Assembly: GCF_963082495.1 (NCBI RefSeq)
Contig: NZ_CAUJAN010000003.1
Location: 310,001-374,000 of the forward strand
Length of the DNA: 64,000 nucleotides
Reading direction: 5' to 3'
Origin: Methanobrevibacter sp. V74
Lineage (GTDB): Archaea; Methanobacteriota; Methanobacteria; Methanobacteriales; Methanobacteriaceae
Part shown: piece by piece, positions 56,154 to 64,000 of the stretch
How the letters are laid out: each line of letters opens with the position of its first letter
Numbering within the stretch: position 1 is the stretch's first letter
Position numbers and translations under genes: made by a program
The notes under the pieces: model-generated
The model's database searches: none
What the model was told of the DNA's origin: nothing
Seen by the model: only the letters and a program-made list of their open reading frames with translations

Positions 56154-57907
56154 CATTCCTAGAAACTTAAGATTTTTCATGTGAAATTTTTTATTAATTC
56201 TGTTTATTTGATAACGTTGTTATATTATTTTGGGATTAGGATTTGATTTTCGTAAGTTTTTTATATGATTTGTGAACAGAACTATTAAACAAGATGTGAA
56301 AACTCACTAATTTTTGGTGAAATTATTTGATTAGTGTGTTTTTTTCTTGTTTCCTGGATGTTTATTATAAACATCCGGGGTTTTTCGTTCTTTATTATTG
56401 TATTGATTTTCTTTATATTGTATTAGTTCTTTAGATGCTTCTTTTACTATAAAATCGATTATTTGCTCTCTTTTCGTTTGCGTTTCAAATATTAGGTCAA
56501 ATAAGAATAAATAGATGTTTCCCGTTATTTTTGCGAAATTCGACTGATAAATTATTTTTTCATCTTTATTTCTGGGTATTCTTGTTATATTGTTTTCTGC
56601 ATGATTTTTAATTGTCATTGCTAGGTTATAAACGAATATGTGGGCGTGAAAATCTTGTTCGATTATTGTTCTTCGAATTCCGCTGAAATCTTCGATTTCG
56701 ATTAAATTTTTTAATCTGTCAAATCCAGTTTCAACTGACCATCTTTTACCATATAATTCTTTTAAATCTTCTGTTGAGAATTCTTCAGATGTTAAATTTG
56801 TTGCAAGTATTTCAGGTTCGTTCTTACCAATATCTACTAATGCTATGCGAATTTCTAATCGCCCCATCTTTCTTGCTTTTTCTTTTAAATTTTCATCATC
56901 AAAATGACTTAATCTATTATTTGTTAAATTTATTTTTATAATTTCATCATTAGTCTTCATTTGTTTGATTAAATGTCTAAATACATTTTTTGGTAGTCTT
57001 ATTAAAAATTTAGAGTTTAAATCAATGGTTTTTGCCATGAGTTCGATTGATGGATATCCTCGATCGTAAATGGTAATTAATTTTGTAATGTTTAATCTTT
57101 GTTTTAAGTTCTCTAAATGTTCAATTGCTAAATCTACTTCATTTATTGTTGTTTCAACAATTTTTGCTGTTAAAATATGTTTAGAATGAACGTCTAAAAG
57201 ACATGAAACTCTTGCACGAATTCTTTTTTCTTTTAACAGGTTTTCATCACCAACAGGGAATTCTTCACGTGTTAAAGTAACATTGGGAAGATCAATAATA
57301 CTTCCATCACAAGCACTAACAATATATCCTTTAAATTTTGAAAATCCAGAATATTTGCCATATAATTGGTCAATAAAAGATTCATTCATATCAATAAAAA
57401 CTTTTGGGTCAATGAACATTCTTTGTTTTCCAATTCCTTGGCTAGAAATTGTTTTAAACTTCTTATTCAATCCTATTGTGAAAAATCTAATCGTTTCAAT
57501 ATAAGATGTACAGCTTCTTTGAGAAAGAATAAATGTTGTATACTCTTTTTGAGTCATTTTTCTATCTCTAATAAACTTATTATCTTCAGTTACATATTTT
57601 TCAGATATAAAAACATCAAATAAACTGAAAAAATCTTTGACAAATCTATCATAAGAATACATCAATCCAACCCCCAATCAAATAAATTCATGATTAAAAA
57701 ACTTTAATTACTTATATAAATATATATAATTAATAATATTTAAAATAAACTATTAATAATTATTAAAATTAGATATAAATAAATTAAAATTAATTAATAA
57801 AGTATTAAAATAAATAATAACGGATTAAAGCAAAATAAATCAAAATTAGCAATTTCAATGAATAAACAATGATAAAAAAAATAAAAAATCTTAAGTTTCT
57901 AGGAATG
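56154..57907 (-). mobile_element. Complete IS4-family insertion sequence
   Basis: A 1,754-bp element with perfect 24-bp terminal inverted repeats: 56154-56177 begins CATTCCTAGAAACTTAAG and 57884-57907 is its complement. It holds one transposase gene, which appears intact. I could not identify a target-site duplication. It is inserted between the MITE and two tRNA-Arg genes. Confidence 0.88.
56331..57662 (-). CDS. IS4-family transposase
   Basis: A DDE transposase of 443 residues from ATG 57662 (MYSYDRFVK). Catalytic motifs: first Asp in SACDGSIIDLP, second Asp in ITIYDRGYPS, and the Y-(2)-R-(3)-E-(6)-K signature in YGKRWSVETGFDRLKN. The frame is uninterrupted and the terminal repeats are perfect, so the element may still be active. 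Confidence 0.92.
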   Translation of the reverse strand: MYSYDRFVKDFFSLFDVFISEKYVTEDNKFIRDRKMTQKEYTTFILSQRSCTSYIETIRFFTIGLNKKFKTISSQGIGKQRMFIDPKVFIDMNESFIDQLYGKYSGFSKFKGYIVSACDGSIIDLPNVTLTREEFPVGDENLLKEKRIRARVSCLLDVHSKHILTAKIVETTINEVDLAIEHLENLKQRLNITKLITIYDRGYPSIELMAKTIDLNSKFLIRLPKNVFRHLIKQMKTNDEIIKINLTNNRLSHFDDENLKEKARKMGRLEIRIALVDIGKNEPEILATNLTSEEFSTEDLKELYGKRWSVETGFDRLKNLIEIEDFSGIRRTIIEQDFHAHIFVYNLAMTIKNHAENNITRIPRNKDEKIIYQSNFAKITGNIYLFLFDLIFETQTKREQIIDFIVKEASKELIQYKENQYNNKERKTPDVYNKHPGNKKKTH

Positions 57908-57965
57908 TTTAAAAATAGATAAATATATATAATAAAAATTACAAAATTATTATTGCTGTTAGTGA

Positions 57966-58041
<76 letters not shown>

Positions 58042-58089
58042 CTTACTAAAATCTTTTTTTAAAATATTTTTTATAATTAATTTAATTTT

Positions 58090-58163
58090 GGGCTTGTAGC
58101 CTAGTCTGGAAGGGCGTAAGACTCCTAATCTTAAGATCGAGGGTTCAAATCCCTCCAAGTCCG
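58090..58163 (+). tRNA. trnR: tRNA-Arg (CCT)
   Basis: GGGCTTG pairs with CAAGTCC. The anticodon arm TAAGACTCCTAATCTTA carries CCT. G73; CCA not encoded. It lies 50 bp after tRNA-Arg (TCT). Confidence 0.95.
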
Positions 58164-58167
58164 TTTT

Positions 58168-59346
58168 TTAAAAATTATCTAAAGTAATCATTTTAGGTTT
58201 TTTAACTTCTTTTTTAAAACAGATTTTACCGTATTGGCCTCCACCTCCAGGCATAATGTCAATTGTGTTATTTCTGAAAGATTCAATAGCTAAAGAAACA
58301 TCTGCATCTATTTTTTTAATATCATTAACATCCTCATTTATTAAAACATCGATTTCAGTTTTAAAATTATCAATTAATTTCCGCCATATCCCCTGGACAG
58401 TTTTTGTAGTAACTCCTTTATTGTAAACTGATGAGATTATTTCGGCTAATGGCATTAAATGAACATATTTTGGCCTAAAAGAAGGATGGTGAGGTTTGTT
58501 AAAATCGGCAATTTCAGATATTCTATAGTCCACTCCTTTTTTAATTGTACCTCCGCAGCTGCATTTCATTTTATTCTCACGAGCAGTTGCAGGATCAATT
58601 AATCTGTAGCATTTTGTACATGCAGTCATGTGATATTTCCCCAAATTTGGCACCAAACCATAATTTGCTTTAATATCCTTGTGTTTAATGGCTTTTTTTA
58701 TTGAAGAAAATGAAATATCCTCAAGCTCCATCTGATTAAATTCACGACCTAACCTATGTGGCCAAGGGGAATGTGCATCTGAATTTGTTAAAAATGGAAA
58801 GTCCTTAAGTTCAGATATCGTATCTGCCATATCTGTATCTGCTGAAAGACCTAATTCAACAAAATCCGGCTTTTTTTCATAACAATCATAAATGCTGTCA
58901 TAAGATTTATACATTCCAGTCCAGGGAGTAAATGCATGTGCCGGACCAATCAAACAACCATAATCATGAGCCAATTCCAATAGCTCCGCACCTCCAAGAT
59001 GTGTTTTGGGCCTTCCATCAGTAGCTTTGTTTTTCGAAGGCAACTTATTAGATAATTCACGGGCAATATCCAAATCAGGGATGATTATTACATGATGAAT
59101 TCTATGTTTTGCTTCAACTTCTGTTGTTAAAACAAAATCCATAGAATTGGCAGTATAAATTCCATCACCTGAATAAGTAGTGCTTTCTTGAACAATATCT
59201 AGCCACTTTGGATGAAATGCATCCCCAGTTCCTAATAATTGCAGACCTTTTAATTTGGATTTAGGAGCCATATTATTAATTAGCATATCCTTAGACGATG
59301 CCATTGAAAAACAACTGTGAATGTGAAAATCAGCATTTACTAACAT
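58168..59346 (-). CDS. PHP-domain DNA repair endonuclease EndoQ-like
   Basis: A 392-residue protein. The N-terminal PHP motifs are ADFHIHSCFSMA, GTGDAFHPKW, TEVEAKHRIHHVI, GPAHAFTPWTG and FLTNSDAHSPWPHRLG. A zinc finger follows (CTKCYRLI...CSCGG) and then a C-terminal extension. This order is that of archaeal EndoQ, which nicks DNA 5' to deaminated bases. Its end is close to and opposite tRNA-Arg. Confidence 0.88.
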   Translation of the reverse strand: MLVNADFHIHSCFSMASSKDMLINNMAPKSKLKGLQLLGTGDAFHPKWLDIVQESTTYSGDGIYTANSMDFVLTTEVEAKHRIHHVIIIPDLDIARELSNKLPSKNKATDGRPKTHLGGAELLELAHDYGCLIGPAHAFTPWTGMYKSYDSIYDCYEKKPDFVELGLSADTDMADTISELKDFPFLTNSDAHSPWPHRLGREFNQMELEDISFSSIKKAIKHKDIKANYGLVPNLGKYHMTACTKCYRLIDPATARENKMKCSCGGTIKKGVDYRISEIADFNKPHHPSFRPKYVHLMPLAEIISSVYNKGVTTKTVQGIWRKLIDNFKTEIDVLINEDVNDIKKIDADVSLAIESFRNNTIDIMPGGGGQYGKICFKKEVKKPKMITLDNF

Positions 59347-59355
59347 GATTAAATG

Positions 59356-59901
59356 TTAGAACGTATTATTATTTAATATTTTTTTAACTTCATGAAGTGA
59401 GCATTTCTGGTTATTATCTGTTAAATCAGTGTTAATTTCACTATTTGATTTGAAATCTTTTAAAAAAGCGTTTGTTTTATGCATTAACTCAATGATTTCT
59501 TTTTGAGTAGTGGGATATTGAAGTTTTAATGTTGGAATGTCTAAATCATTAACAATTTTAACCAGCAAACTATGAGCGTTATTACATGAATTGCCTCCGA
59601 ACAATATTAACTCATTTAAAGAATCGTACATTCTTTTATAGTTTTTCGGACGCTTTCCAATAATTATGGCTGCATCAGCATCATCAATAATTTTAGAAAA
59701 TAAAAACAGTCTTGATTTTACACCAGATGGAAGTTCACTAGACGAATATTTGGTAATTAAGCTATTAAAGGTTAAATTTCCATCACAAATATCCATGTTA
59801 TCATATTTGGAAAAATTAGATGGAGATAAATAAGTGTGTCCATTTTTTTCGATTAATGGAATGACAATCATTGAAGCATCAGGTATGACAATAACATTCA
59901 T
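59356..59901 (-). CDS. DUF2121-like conserved archaeal protein
   Basis: A 181-residue protein from ATG 59901 (MNVIVIPDASMIVIPLIEK), the first ATG after an AT-rich leader inside a longer open frame. It shows an alternating alpha/beta pattern (DDADAAIIIGKRP, YDSLNELILFGGNSCNNAH). It resembles methanogen DUF2121 proteins. Function unknown. It follows the PAC2 gene on the same strand. Confidence 0.6.
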   Translation of the reverse strand: MNVIVIPDASMIVIPLIEKNGHTYLSPSNFSKYDNMDICDGNLTFNSLITKYSSSELPSGVKSRLFLFSKIIDDADAAIIIGKRPKNYKRMYDSLNELILFGGNSCNNAHSLLVKIVNDLDIPTLKLQYPTTQKEIIELMHKTNAFLKDFKSNSEINTDLTDNNQKCSLHEVKKILNNNTF

Positions 59902-59929
59902 AAAAAAAGTAAATGAATATTGGATTGAA

Positions 59930-60703
59930 CTATCCAATATATCTTAAATCATCAGCATTTCCAGCATTGGCTTTGTTGATCAAATCCTGTTCCATTTGCT
60001 GAGCCTTAGCAATCATTTCTCTGGTTTTTTCAGCTCTTTCTTCTAATTTATTAGTATTGATTTCAAAATTGAGCAATAATGATAATTTATTCAATAAAGC
60101 TTCAGCAGCTTCAGCATCAATAAAGTAACCTGGAGTTTCCCCCATGAGACAGCATCCTTCGATTCCTTTACGAGTTCCCAAACCTAAGAATAATCCGGAA
60201 GCCCCAACAATGCCACCGTCATTAGATCTTACTTCAATCTCAGCTTCTTTTAATAATTCAACATTAGCTTCACAAGTAGCCGCTCCAAAGACTTTGGGAT
60301 TTTCAATAGGTTGTGGGGAAGTAACCATGCCGCCTAAAGTGAAAATTCCATTAATATTGTAATTTGAAACAAATTCTAAGACTTCTTTACATACCAAATA
60401 TTGTCCTTCAGGAGATAAAGCCTGAGTGTTGCCTACAAGAATAATTAAATCTAAGTTATCTTCACCAACATCTTTTAAGTAATACAACTCATTTAACATG
60501 TTCTCGATTATGCCCTCTTCTTTTACAAAAACTTGCGGAGGAAATGATGGAGAATAAATTTCAGCAAATTTAGTAGCTCCCAATTCATCAATAATATAAT
60601 CTGCAGCTAATTTGCCAACATGTCCAAGACCAGGCAACGCTTCTATAAAAATAGGATTATCCAATTCGATTTCTTCTAAAACACTTATTTCAGTAGTATT
60701 CAT
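59930..60703 (-). CDS. Proteasome assembly chaperone family (PAC2) protein
   Basis: A 257-residue PAC2-domain protein (about 1-215, [56 protein letters not shown]) followed by a C-terminal coiled coil ([21 protein letters not shown]). It may help proteasome assembly; this is inferred from the family. The nop10 stop codon lies inside its Shine-Dalgarno AAGGAGT. Confidence 0.87.
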   Translation of the reverse strand: MNTTEISVLEEIELDNPIFIEALPGLGHVGKLAADYIIDELGATKFAEIYSPSFPPQVFVKEEGIIENMLNELYYLKDVGEDNLDLIILVGNTQALSPEGQYLVCKEVLEFVSNYNINGIFTLGGMVTSPQPIENPKVFGAATCEANVELLKEAEIEVRSNDGGIVGASGLFLGLGTRKGIEGCCLMGETPGYFIDAEAAEALLNKLSLLLNFEINTNKLEERAEKTREMIAKAQQMEQDLINKANAGNADDLRYIG

Positions 60704-60710
60704 ACAATAA

Positions 60711-60881
60711 CTACTCCTTATTCATTGCTTCTTTTTTTAAAATACGGCGGTATTTACCATATTTATCCTCAACTGAAAATTTAGGAGGATAAATTACTTT
60801 AAGTTGCCCGCCACATTTTGGGCAAGCATCTTTCAAAGTATAAATTCCACATTCAGGACATTTATTCATTTTCATATTCAT
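60711..60881 (-). CDS. nop10: H/ACA RNP protein Nop10
   Basis: A 56-residue protein needed for rRNA pseudouridylation with Cbf5, Gar1 and L7Ae. It reads [25 protein letters not shown]... with two CxxC zinc knuckles, then [19 protein letters not shown], a complete Nop10 pattern. Start ATG 60881 is six bases after the aIF2-alpha stop; ATG 60875 or 60869 are alternatives. Too short for many gene callers. Confidence 0.95.
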   Translation of the reverse strand: MNMKMNKCPECGIYTLKDACPKCGGQLKVIYPPKFSVEDKYGKYRRILKKEAMNKE

Positions 60882-60887
60882 AAGAAT

Positions 60888-61688
60888 CTAATTATTATCT
60901 AACTCTCTTAAAAATGAACCGTTGCCTCCAGATCCTTCAACAACTGCAATACATCTTTCAGCAGCTGTTTTAAGAGTTTTTTCCGCCAATATATAATCAG
61001 TAGATTTTACGGTAATCCTATATCTTGGAGCACCAACACATTGGACTTTAATCTCTTCTTCCTCATTGTCATGTTCTTCAGCAGCCCTTAGTGCAGCAAT
61101 GATAACATCAACACCATCAGGTACAAAAGTTTCAATATCTACATAACCACTAATGTGAACTTCAGGAGGAGTAATGTTTTTTACAGCTACTTCAGCAATA
61201 GCATCAGCCCAATCCTGAGGGATTCCTTCTTCAGTTAAAGATTCTGCTCCTTCATCAGCAGCAGTTTCAAAAGCGCCATAAACATCCCCAAAGATGTCCA
61301 TGAGCTCATAACCTACTTCATCATAAGCTTCATTTAAAGTCTTATCTAAAGATTTAGCAGATAATTCTAAGAATTTTTCAGCTTTTTGTTCAATTTTCCA
61401 ATGTTGGATTTTTTTAGTTCTTTGGTCTTCACGGATTCTTTTTAAAGAAGCATCAACATGCCCCTTTTTAGGGTTTACTCTTAAAACACGACAGACAATC
61501 TTTTGATTTTCTCTTACATGATCTCTAATATTTTTAACCCATCCAGAAGATACCTCAGAAATGTGAATGAAAGCTTCTTTGCCCTGATATTCTTCTAATT
61601 TAGCAAAAGCCCCATAATTAAGAACTTTATATACTGTACCGACAATAAGTTCCCCTTCATCAGGCCATTCTTGATTTTTTCTTACCAT
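60888..61688 (-). CDS. Translation initiation factor aIF2, alpha subunit
   Basis: A 266-residue aIF2-alpha. The S1/OB domain (about 10-85) is [35 protein letters not shown] helical domain follows, then an alpha/beta C-terminal domain ([15 protein letters not shown]). It belongs to the heterotrimer that carries initiator Met-tRNA to the ribosome. It is in the conserved archaeal block L44e-S27e-aIF2a-nop10. Confidence 0.96.
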   Translation of the reverse strand: MVRKNQEWPDEGELIVGTVYKVLNYGAFAKLEEYQGKEAFIHISEVSSGWVKNIRDHVRENQKIVCRVLRVNPKKGHVDASLKRIREDQRTKKIQHWKIEQKAEKFLELSAKSLDKTLNEAYDEVGYELMDIFGDVYGAFETAADEGAESLTEEGIPQDWADAIAEVAVKNITPPEVHISGYVDIETFVPDGVDVIIAALRAAEEHDNEEEEIKVQCVGAPRYRITVKSTDYILAEKTLKTAAERCIAVVEGSGGNGSFLRELDNN

Positions 61689-61750
61689 ACTCTCACCAAC
61701 ATTTAATAGAAATTATAAAAAATAGTAAAAAATAAGTTTAAAACTAAAAT

Positions 61751-61930
61751 TTAGTTTAAAACTTTTTCAATGTGTGCAGTGATTTTAGCTTTAGCACCGC
61801 GAGATTTGACAAGGGTTTTGCCACAAATAATACATTTTACATCAGATGCTGCACGATCAAAGATTACTTGTTCATTGTCACAATCCAAACATTTAACTTT
61901 TAAAAAGTTTCCTCTACCTTTACTAACCAT
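61751..61930 (-). CDS. Ribosomal protein S27e
   Basis: A 59-residue zinc-ribbon ribosomal protein (MVSKGRGNFLKVKCLDCDNEQVIF...VKCIICGKTLV). Two CxxC pairs bind zinc. Start ATG 61930 is preferred over 61939. It is ten bases after L44e. Confidence 0.95.
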   Translation of the reverse strand: MVSKGRGNFLKVKCLDCDNEQVIFDRAASDVKCIICGKTLVKSRGAKAKITAHIEKVLN

Positions 61931-61940
61931 GTTAACCACC

Positions 61941-62219
61941 TTATTTAGCTACGAATTCAGGTTTACCTGTTCTGAAAGATTGTTTAATGTGAGATTTTCC
62001 ACATTCCTTACATTTAAGTCTTAAATCTAATTTTTTAACTGGTTTGTTTCCAGCAGGTAAAGGCCTTGGGTAACCTCTGTAACCAGCAGTTACACGTCTG
62101 AATTGTCTTTGTCCCCAGGTTAATTCACTAGCTTTTCTTTTCTTTGCAGTGTGAACTTCATGTACTGTGTGTCTTTTACAATGAGGACAATATGTTCTTT
62201 TTTCCTTTGGTATTTTCAT
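61941..62219 (-). CDS. Ribosomal protein L44e
   Basis: A 92-residue ribosomal protein ([27 protein letters not shown]..., [12 protein letters not shown]). Two CxxC zinc sites and the basic middle [18 protein letters not shown] fit L44e. GGTGAAAAA-ATG start. First gene of the translation block. Confidence 0.96.
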   Translation of the reverse strand: MKIPKEKRTYCPHCKRHTVHEVHTAKKRKASELTWGQRQFRRVTAGYRGYPRPLPAGNKPVKKLDLRLKCKECGKSHIKQSFRTGKPEFVAK

Positions 62220-62433
62220 TTTTTCACCGTTAATTAATAAGTTATGATAAATCTAGTTGTGAATTTATCTAAATTCAATTTCTATCAAAAAAGTAGAGAT
62301 AAAAACTGCATTGTAACGCATCAAGTCTACATACAGCAGAAATCCAAATTATATAAAATACAATTTTTTATTATCACAAATAGATACAATTAATATGTCT
62401 ATAAATTAAGTTATTTAAAGGTAATGGAAAACT

Positions 62434-62515
62434 TGCACTTTCAAACTTTAGTGATAGATTATTTTTTTAATTATAAAGATGCCTCCAAATATCAGAAAAC
62501 AGTTTTTAGGAGGTT
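62434..62515. repeat. Degenerate MITE copy
   Basis: GCACTTTCAAA...GTGATAG (62435-62457) resembles the left end of the 55966 MITE, and CTCCAAATATCAGAAAACAG followed by TTTTTA matches its interior. Confidence 0.5.
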
Positions 62516-62567
62516 TGTCATTAAATCCATAATTTCTTAATTTTTCTTAGTTTTCTAATTTTTATAG

Positions 62568-62743
62568 TCTTGAAAGGTGATTATGGCATTTTGAAATTAA
62601 TCGGAACTACAAAAAATGCAGTTGACAACGAAAATCAACTAATAAATACCATTTACAACCTTACAGGACAAGTTAATCTAATTGATACAACATATTTAAC
62701 ATTAAACACTACTAAAAATGTTAACTGTTTATCATTAAGATAG
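62568..62743 (+). pseudogene. Possible coding remnant
   Basis: An open stretch ending at TAG (62741-62743) reads ...KGDYGILKLIGTTKNAVDNENQLI then NTIYNLTGQVNL. AAAGGTGATT-ATG is present (62574-62585), but that ATG frame stops after three codons (MAF). It may be the end of a lost gene whose start shifted out of frame. No family recognised. Confidence 0.25.
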
Positions 62744-63013
62744 ACAGTACGCCGTATCTGAAACAAGCAATTTTAATTAAAGTTTATGAATTTTAAGAAA
62801 TTGCTGTTCAAACCTATTGAAATTTAAATTTAATAAAAATTTGCATTTTCTCAGATTGAAAAAACGTAAAAATTCATAACTCAAAAAATTGATGAAAGCA
62901 TTTAAATTTAAAAACAAATGAAAATTAATAGTGAAAATGACAAAAATGGGGAAAAATATTAAAAAACAAAATTAATGACAATCCCCTTAGTGAAAAATTT
63001 GTTTAAAATGAAA

Positions 63014-63075
63014 CACACAAGTTTTTGAAATATCCAGAAAACTAAGTGAGTGTCAAAACTAATATTTTTTCGATG
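63014..63075. repeat. MITE-end relics
   Basis: CACACAAGTTTTTGAAA (63014-63030) equals 17 bases of the right end of the 55966 MITE. 63038-63075 resembles the segment inside its left end (AACTAAT.TTTTTTCGAT). Confidence 0.5.
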
Positions 63076-63125
63076 CATAATGATTTAGCATTTAACAATT
63101 TGGCGGGGATATTGTAAAAACATTA

Positions 63126-63995
63126 TTAAATTTTAACCTTGCGACCTTTTCTATTTTTGAAAAATATTTTTGCATTAATTAATGGCAATGTTACTATATC
63201 TTGTGATCTGAAAGGTCCATAAACTTTCTCATCAACACATACAATAGCGCCTATTTCATCAAAAACAAGCATTGTAACAAGTTCTGTTTCTCTTGCCACA
63301 CTTTGCGATTCAAAATCATAAACCTCATTTTGACTATCAAAAGCGTTTGGGTTATCTTCAATATTTCCAGCAGATTTTGATTGAACTTTTTTGATTGGTT
63401 TAGGGTTAACTTCAGAAACCTTAGGCTCAATAACCTCACTAACAGGTTTGGGACTAACTTCAGAAACTTTAGGCTCAATAACCTCACTAACAGGTTCTGA
63501 ATTGGATTTTTTAATAGTTTTTCCAATTCCGGAGGTTAATGTATTTTTCTGAGGTTCTTTAGGTTTTATAATATGTTTTTTACTAAATTCTTTGTCATCG
63601 GAATATTCTGCAATGGAAATATTATTTCTATGGTTTTTTAAAACATCAATTAAAGAATAATAAAATTTTTCTTCCTCTGGAGTTAAATTTAAAGGGGTTG
63701 TATCCACTAAATCAAACTTTTGCTCATCAGTGAATAAATGATAAGATCTTTGTATATTTACAACAGCCGCTTCTGAAATTTTCTTCTCGCGTCTTCCGCA
63801 AATTTCATTTGCAATAATTTGAGATTGTTTAAGTAATGATAAAGCTTTAGAAAATGGATCGCTCATTGCCTGTTGTTTTAAAGCATCTATATACTCATGC
63901 ATATCACTGTAAAAAGTCTCATCTACACGAGCTAATGTGCCATTGTTGCGCTCTTTTTTCTGAATTTTTCGCAATACTTGAAAATATTGATCCAC
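63126..63995 (-). CDS. GINS complex protein (Gins51-like)
   Basis: A 289-residue archaeal replication factor linking MCM, Cdc45-like proteins and polymerase. A helical A domain (about 1-125, YFQVLRKIQKKERNN, SLLKQSQIIANEIC) precedes a linker with a repeated 16-residue unit, and a small beta B domain (about 240-289, TMLVFDEIGAIVCVDEKVYGPF) is at the C-terminus. This A-then-B order fits Gins51. It starts at GTG 63995; TAA lies immediately upstream in frame, so the start cannot be farther out. Confidence 0.85.
   Translation of the reverse strand: MDQYFQVLRKIQKKERNNGTLARVDETFYSDMHEYIDALKQQAMSDPFSKALSLLKQSQIIANEICGRREKKISEAAVVNIQRSYHLFTDEQKFDLVDTTPLNLTPEEEKFYYSLIDVLKNHRNNISIAEYSDDKEFSKKHIIKPKEPQKNTLTSGIGKTIKKSNSEPVSEVIEPKVSEVSPKPVSEVIEPKVSEVNPKPIKKVQSKSAGNIEDNPNAFDSQNEVYDFESQSVARETELVTMLVFDEIGAIVCVDEKVYGPFRSQDIVTLPLINAKIFFKNRKGRKVKI
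63397..63492 (-). repeat. Tandem 48-bp repeat in the Gins51 linker
   Basis: Two adjacent 48-bp units (63397-63444, 63445-63492) encode PVSEVIEPKVSEV(S/N)PK twice. They differ at few positions. The repeat lengthens a disordered linker between the A and B domains. Confidence 0.85.
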
Positions 63996-64000
63996 TTAAT

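Larger units (their letters stand above)
62220..63125. other. Non-coding interval with MITE relics between L44e and gins51
   Basis: 906 bases without a credible gene. It holds the L44e promoter, MITE-derived pieces (62434-62515 and 63014-63075) and a decayed-looking coding stretch (about 62568-62743). The rest is AT-rich. Confidence 0.6.

Noticed and set aside
57678-57883. Possible regulatory array in the AT-rich stretch of TTAATAA repeats
   Set aside because: Low-complexity AT sequence inside the right end of the IS4 element; no defined repeat unit.

Overview
The window is archaeal and comes from a host-associated Methanobacteriales methanogen, most likely Methanobrevibacter. It is AT-rich. 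It carries Ftr of the CO2-to-methane pathway, an F420-reducing hydrogenase operon (frhADGB), LarB and HypF. Its information-processing genes are archaeal (aIF2-alpha, S27e, L44e, Nop10, Gins51, Hjc, EndoQ), and its tRNA-Trp has an intron. Very large adhesin-like proteins and a secreted CobN-like protein are typical of gut Methanobrevibacter.

Layout. 0-7.6 kb: argG with a structured leader, an XPD/DinG-type helicase, a sir2 gene split by a decayed IS630-type element, sfsA and nnr. 7.6-15.6 kb: an AAA ATPase with repeated upstream motifs, then potassium functions (MthK-like channel, TrkH, TrkA) around ftr and a flippase-like membrane protein. 15.6-16.9 kb: six tRNA genes with hjc among them. 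17-24.7 kb: a radical-SAM/GpsA/nucleotidyltransferase operon, gatB, a CBS-ParB protein, hisE, and a two-gene polysaccharide or teichoic-acid-type ABC exporter. 24.7-28.3 kb: a GNAT acetyltransferase, larB and hypF. 28.3-32.9 kb: a winged-helix regulator divergent from grpE-dnaK-dnaJ, with repeated motifs between them. 33-47 kb: a cell-surface block with two beta-helix adhesins, a membrane-anchored CobN-like protein and a DUF1002 protein. 47-49.7 kb: a small island at the 3' end of the RNase P RNA gene, with two integrase relics, two identical 33-bp att-like repeats and an MNT/HEPN pair, followed by initiator tRNA-Met. 49.7-55.9 kb: coiled-coil membrane proteins, map and the frh operon. 55.9-57.9 kb: a MITE and a complete IS4-family element. 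58-64 kb: two tRNA-Arg genes, endoQ, and the archaeal block DUF2121-PAC2-nop10-aIF2a-S27e-L44e, separated from gins51 by 0.9 kb containing MITE relics.

Main points for a second look: (1) repeated integration at the 3' end of rnpB, with att repeats carrying the last strand of helix P1 and enclosing a toxin-antitoxin-like module; (2) three genes (gatB, an adhesin, the CobN-like protein) whose best start, judged by Shine-Dalgarno spacing, is AUU; (3) a sir2 reading frame split exactly at a TA target duplication; (4) a MITE family with several relics; (5) a tRNA-Trp intron carrying a box C/D guide that obeys the N+5 rule for C34; (6) candidate heat-shock operators.
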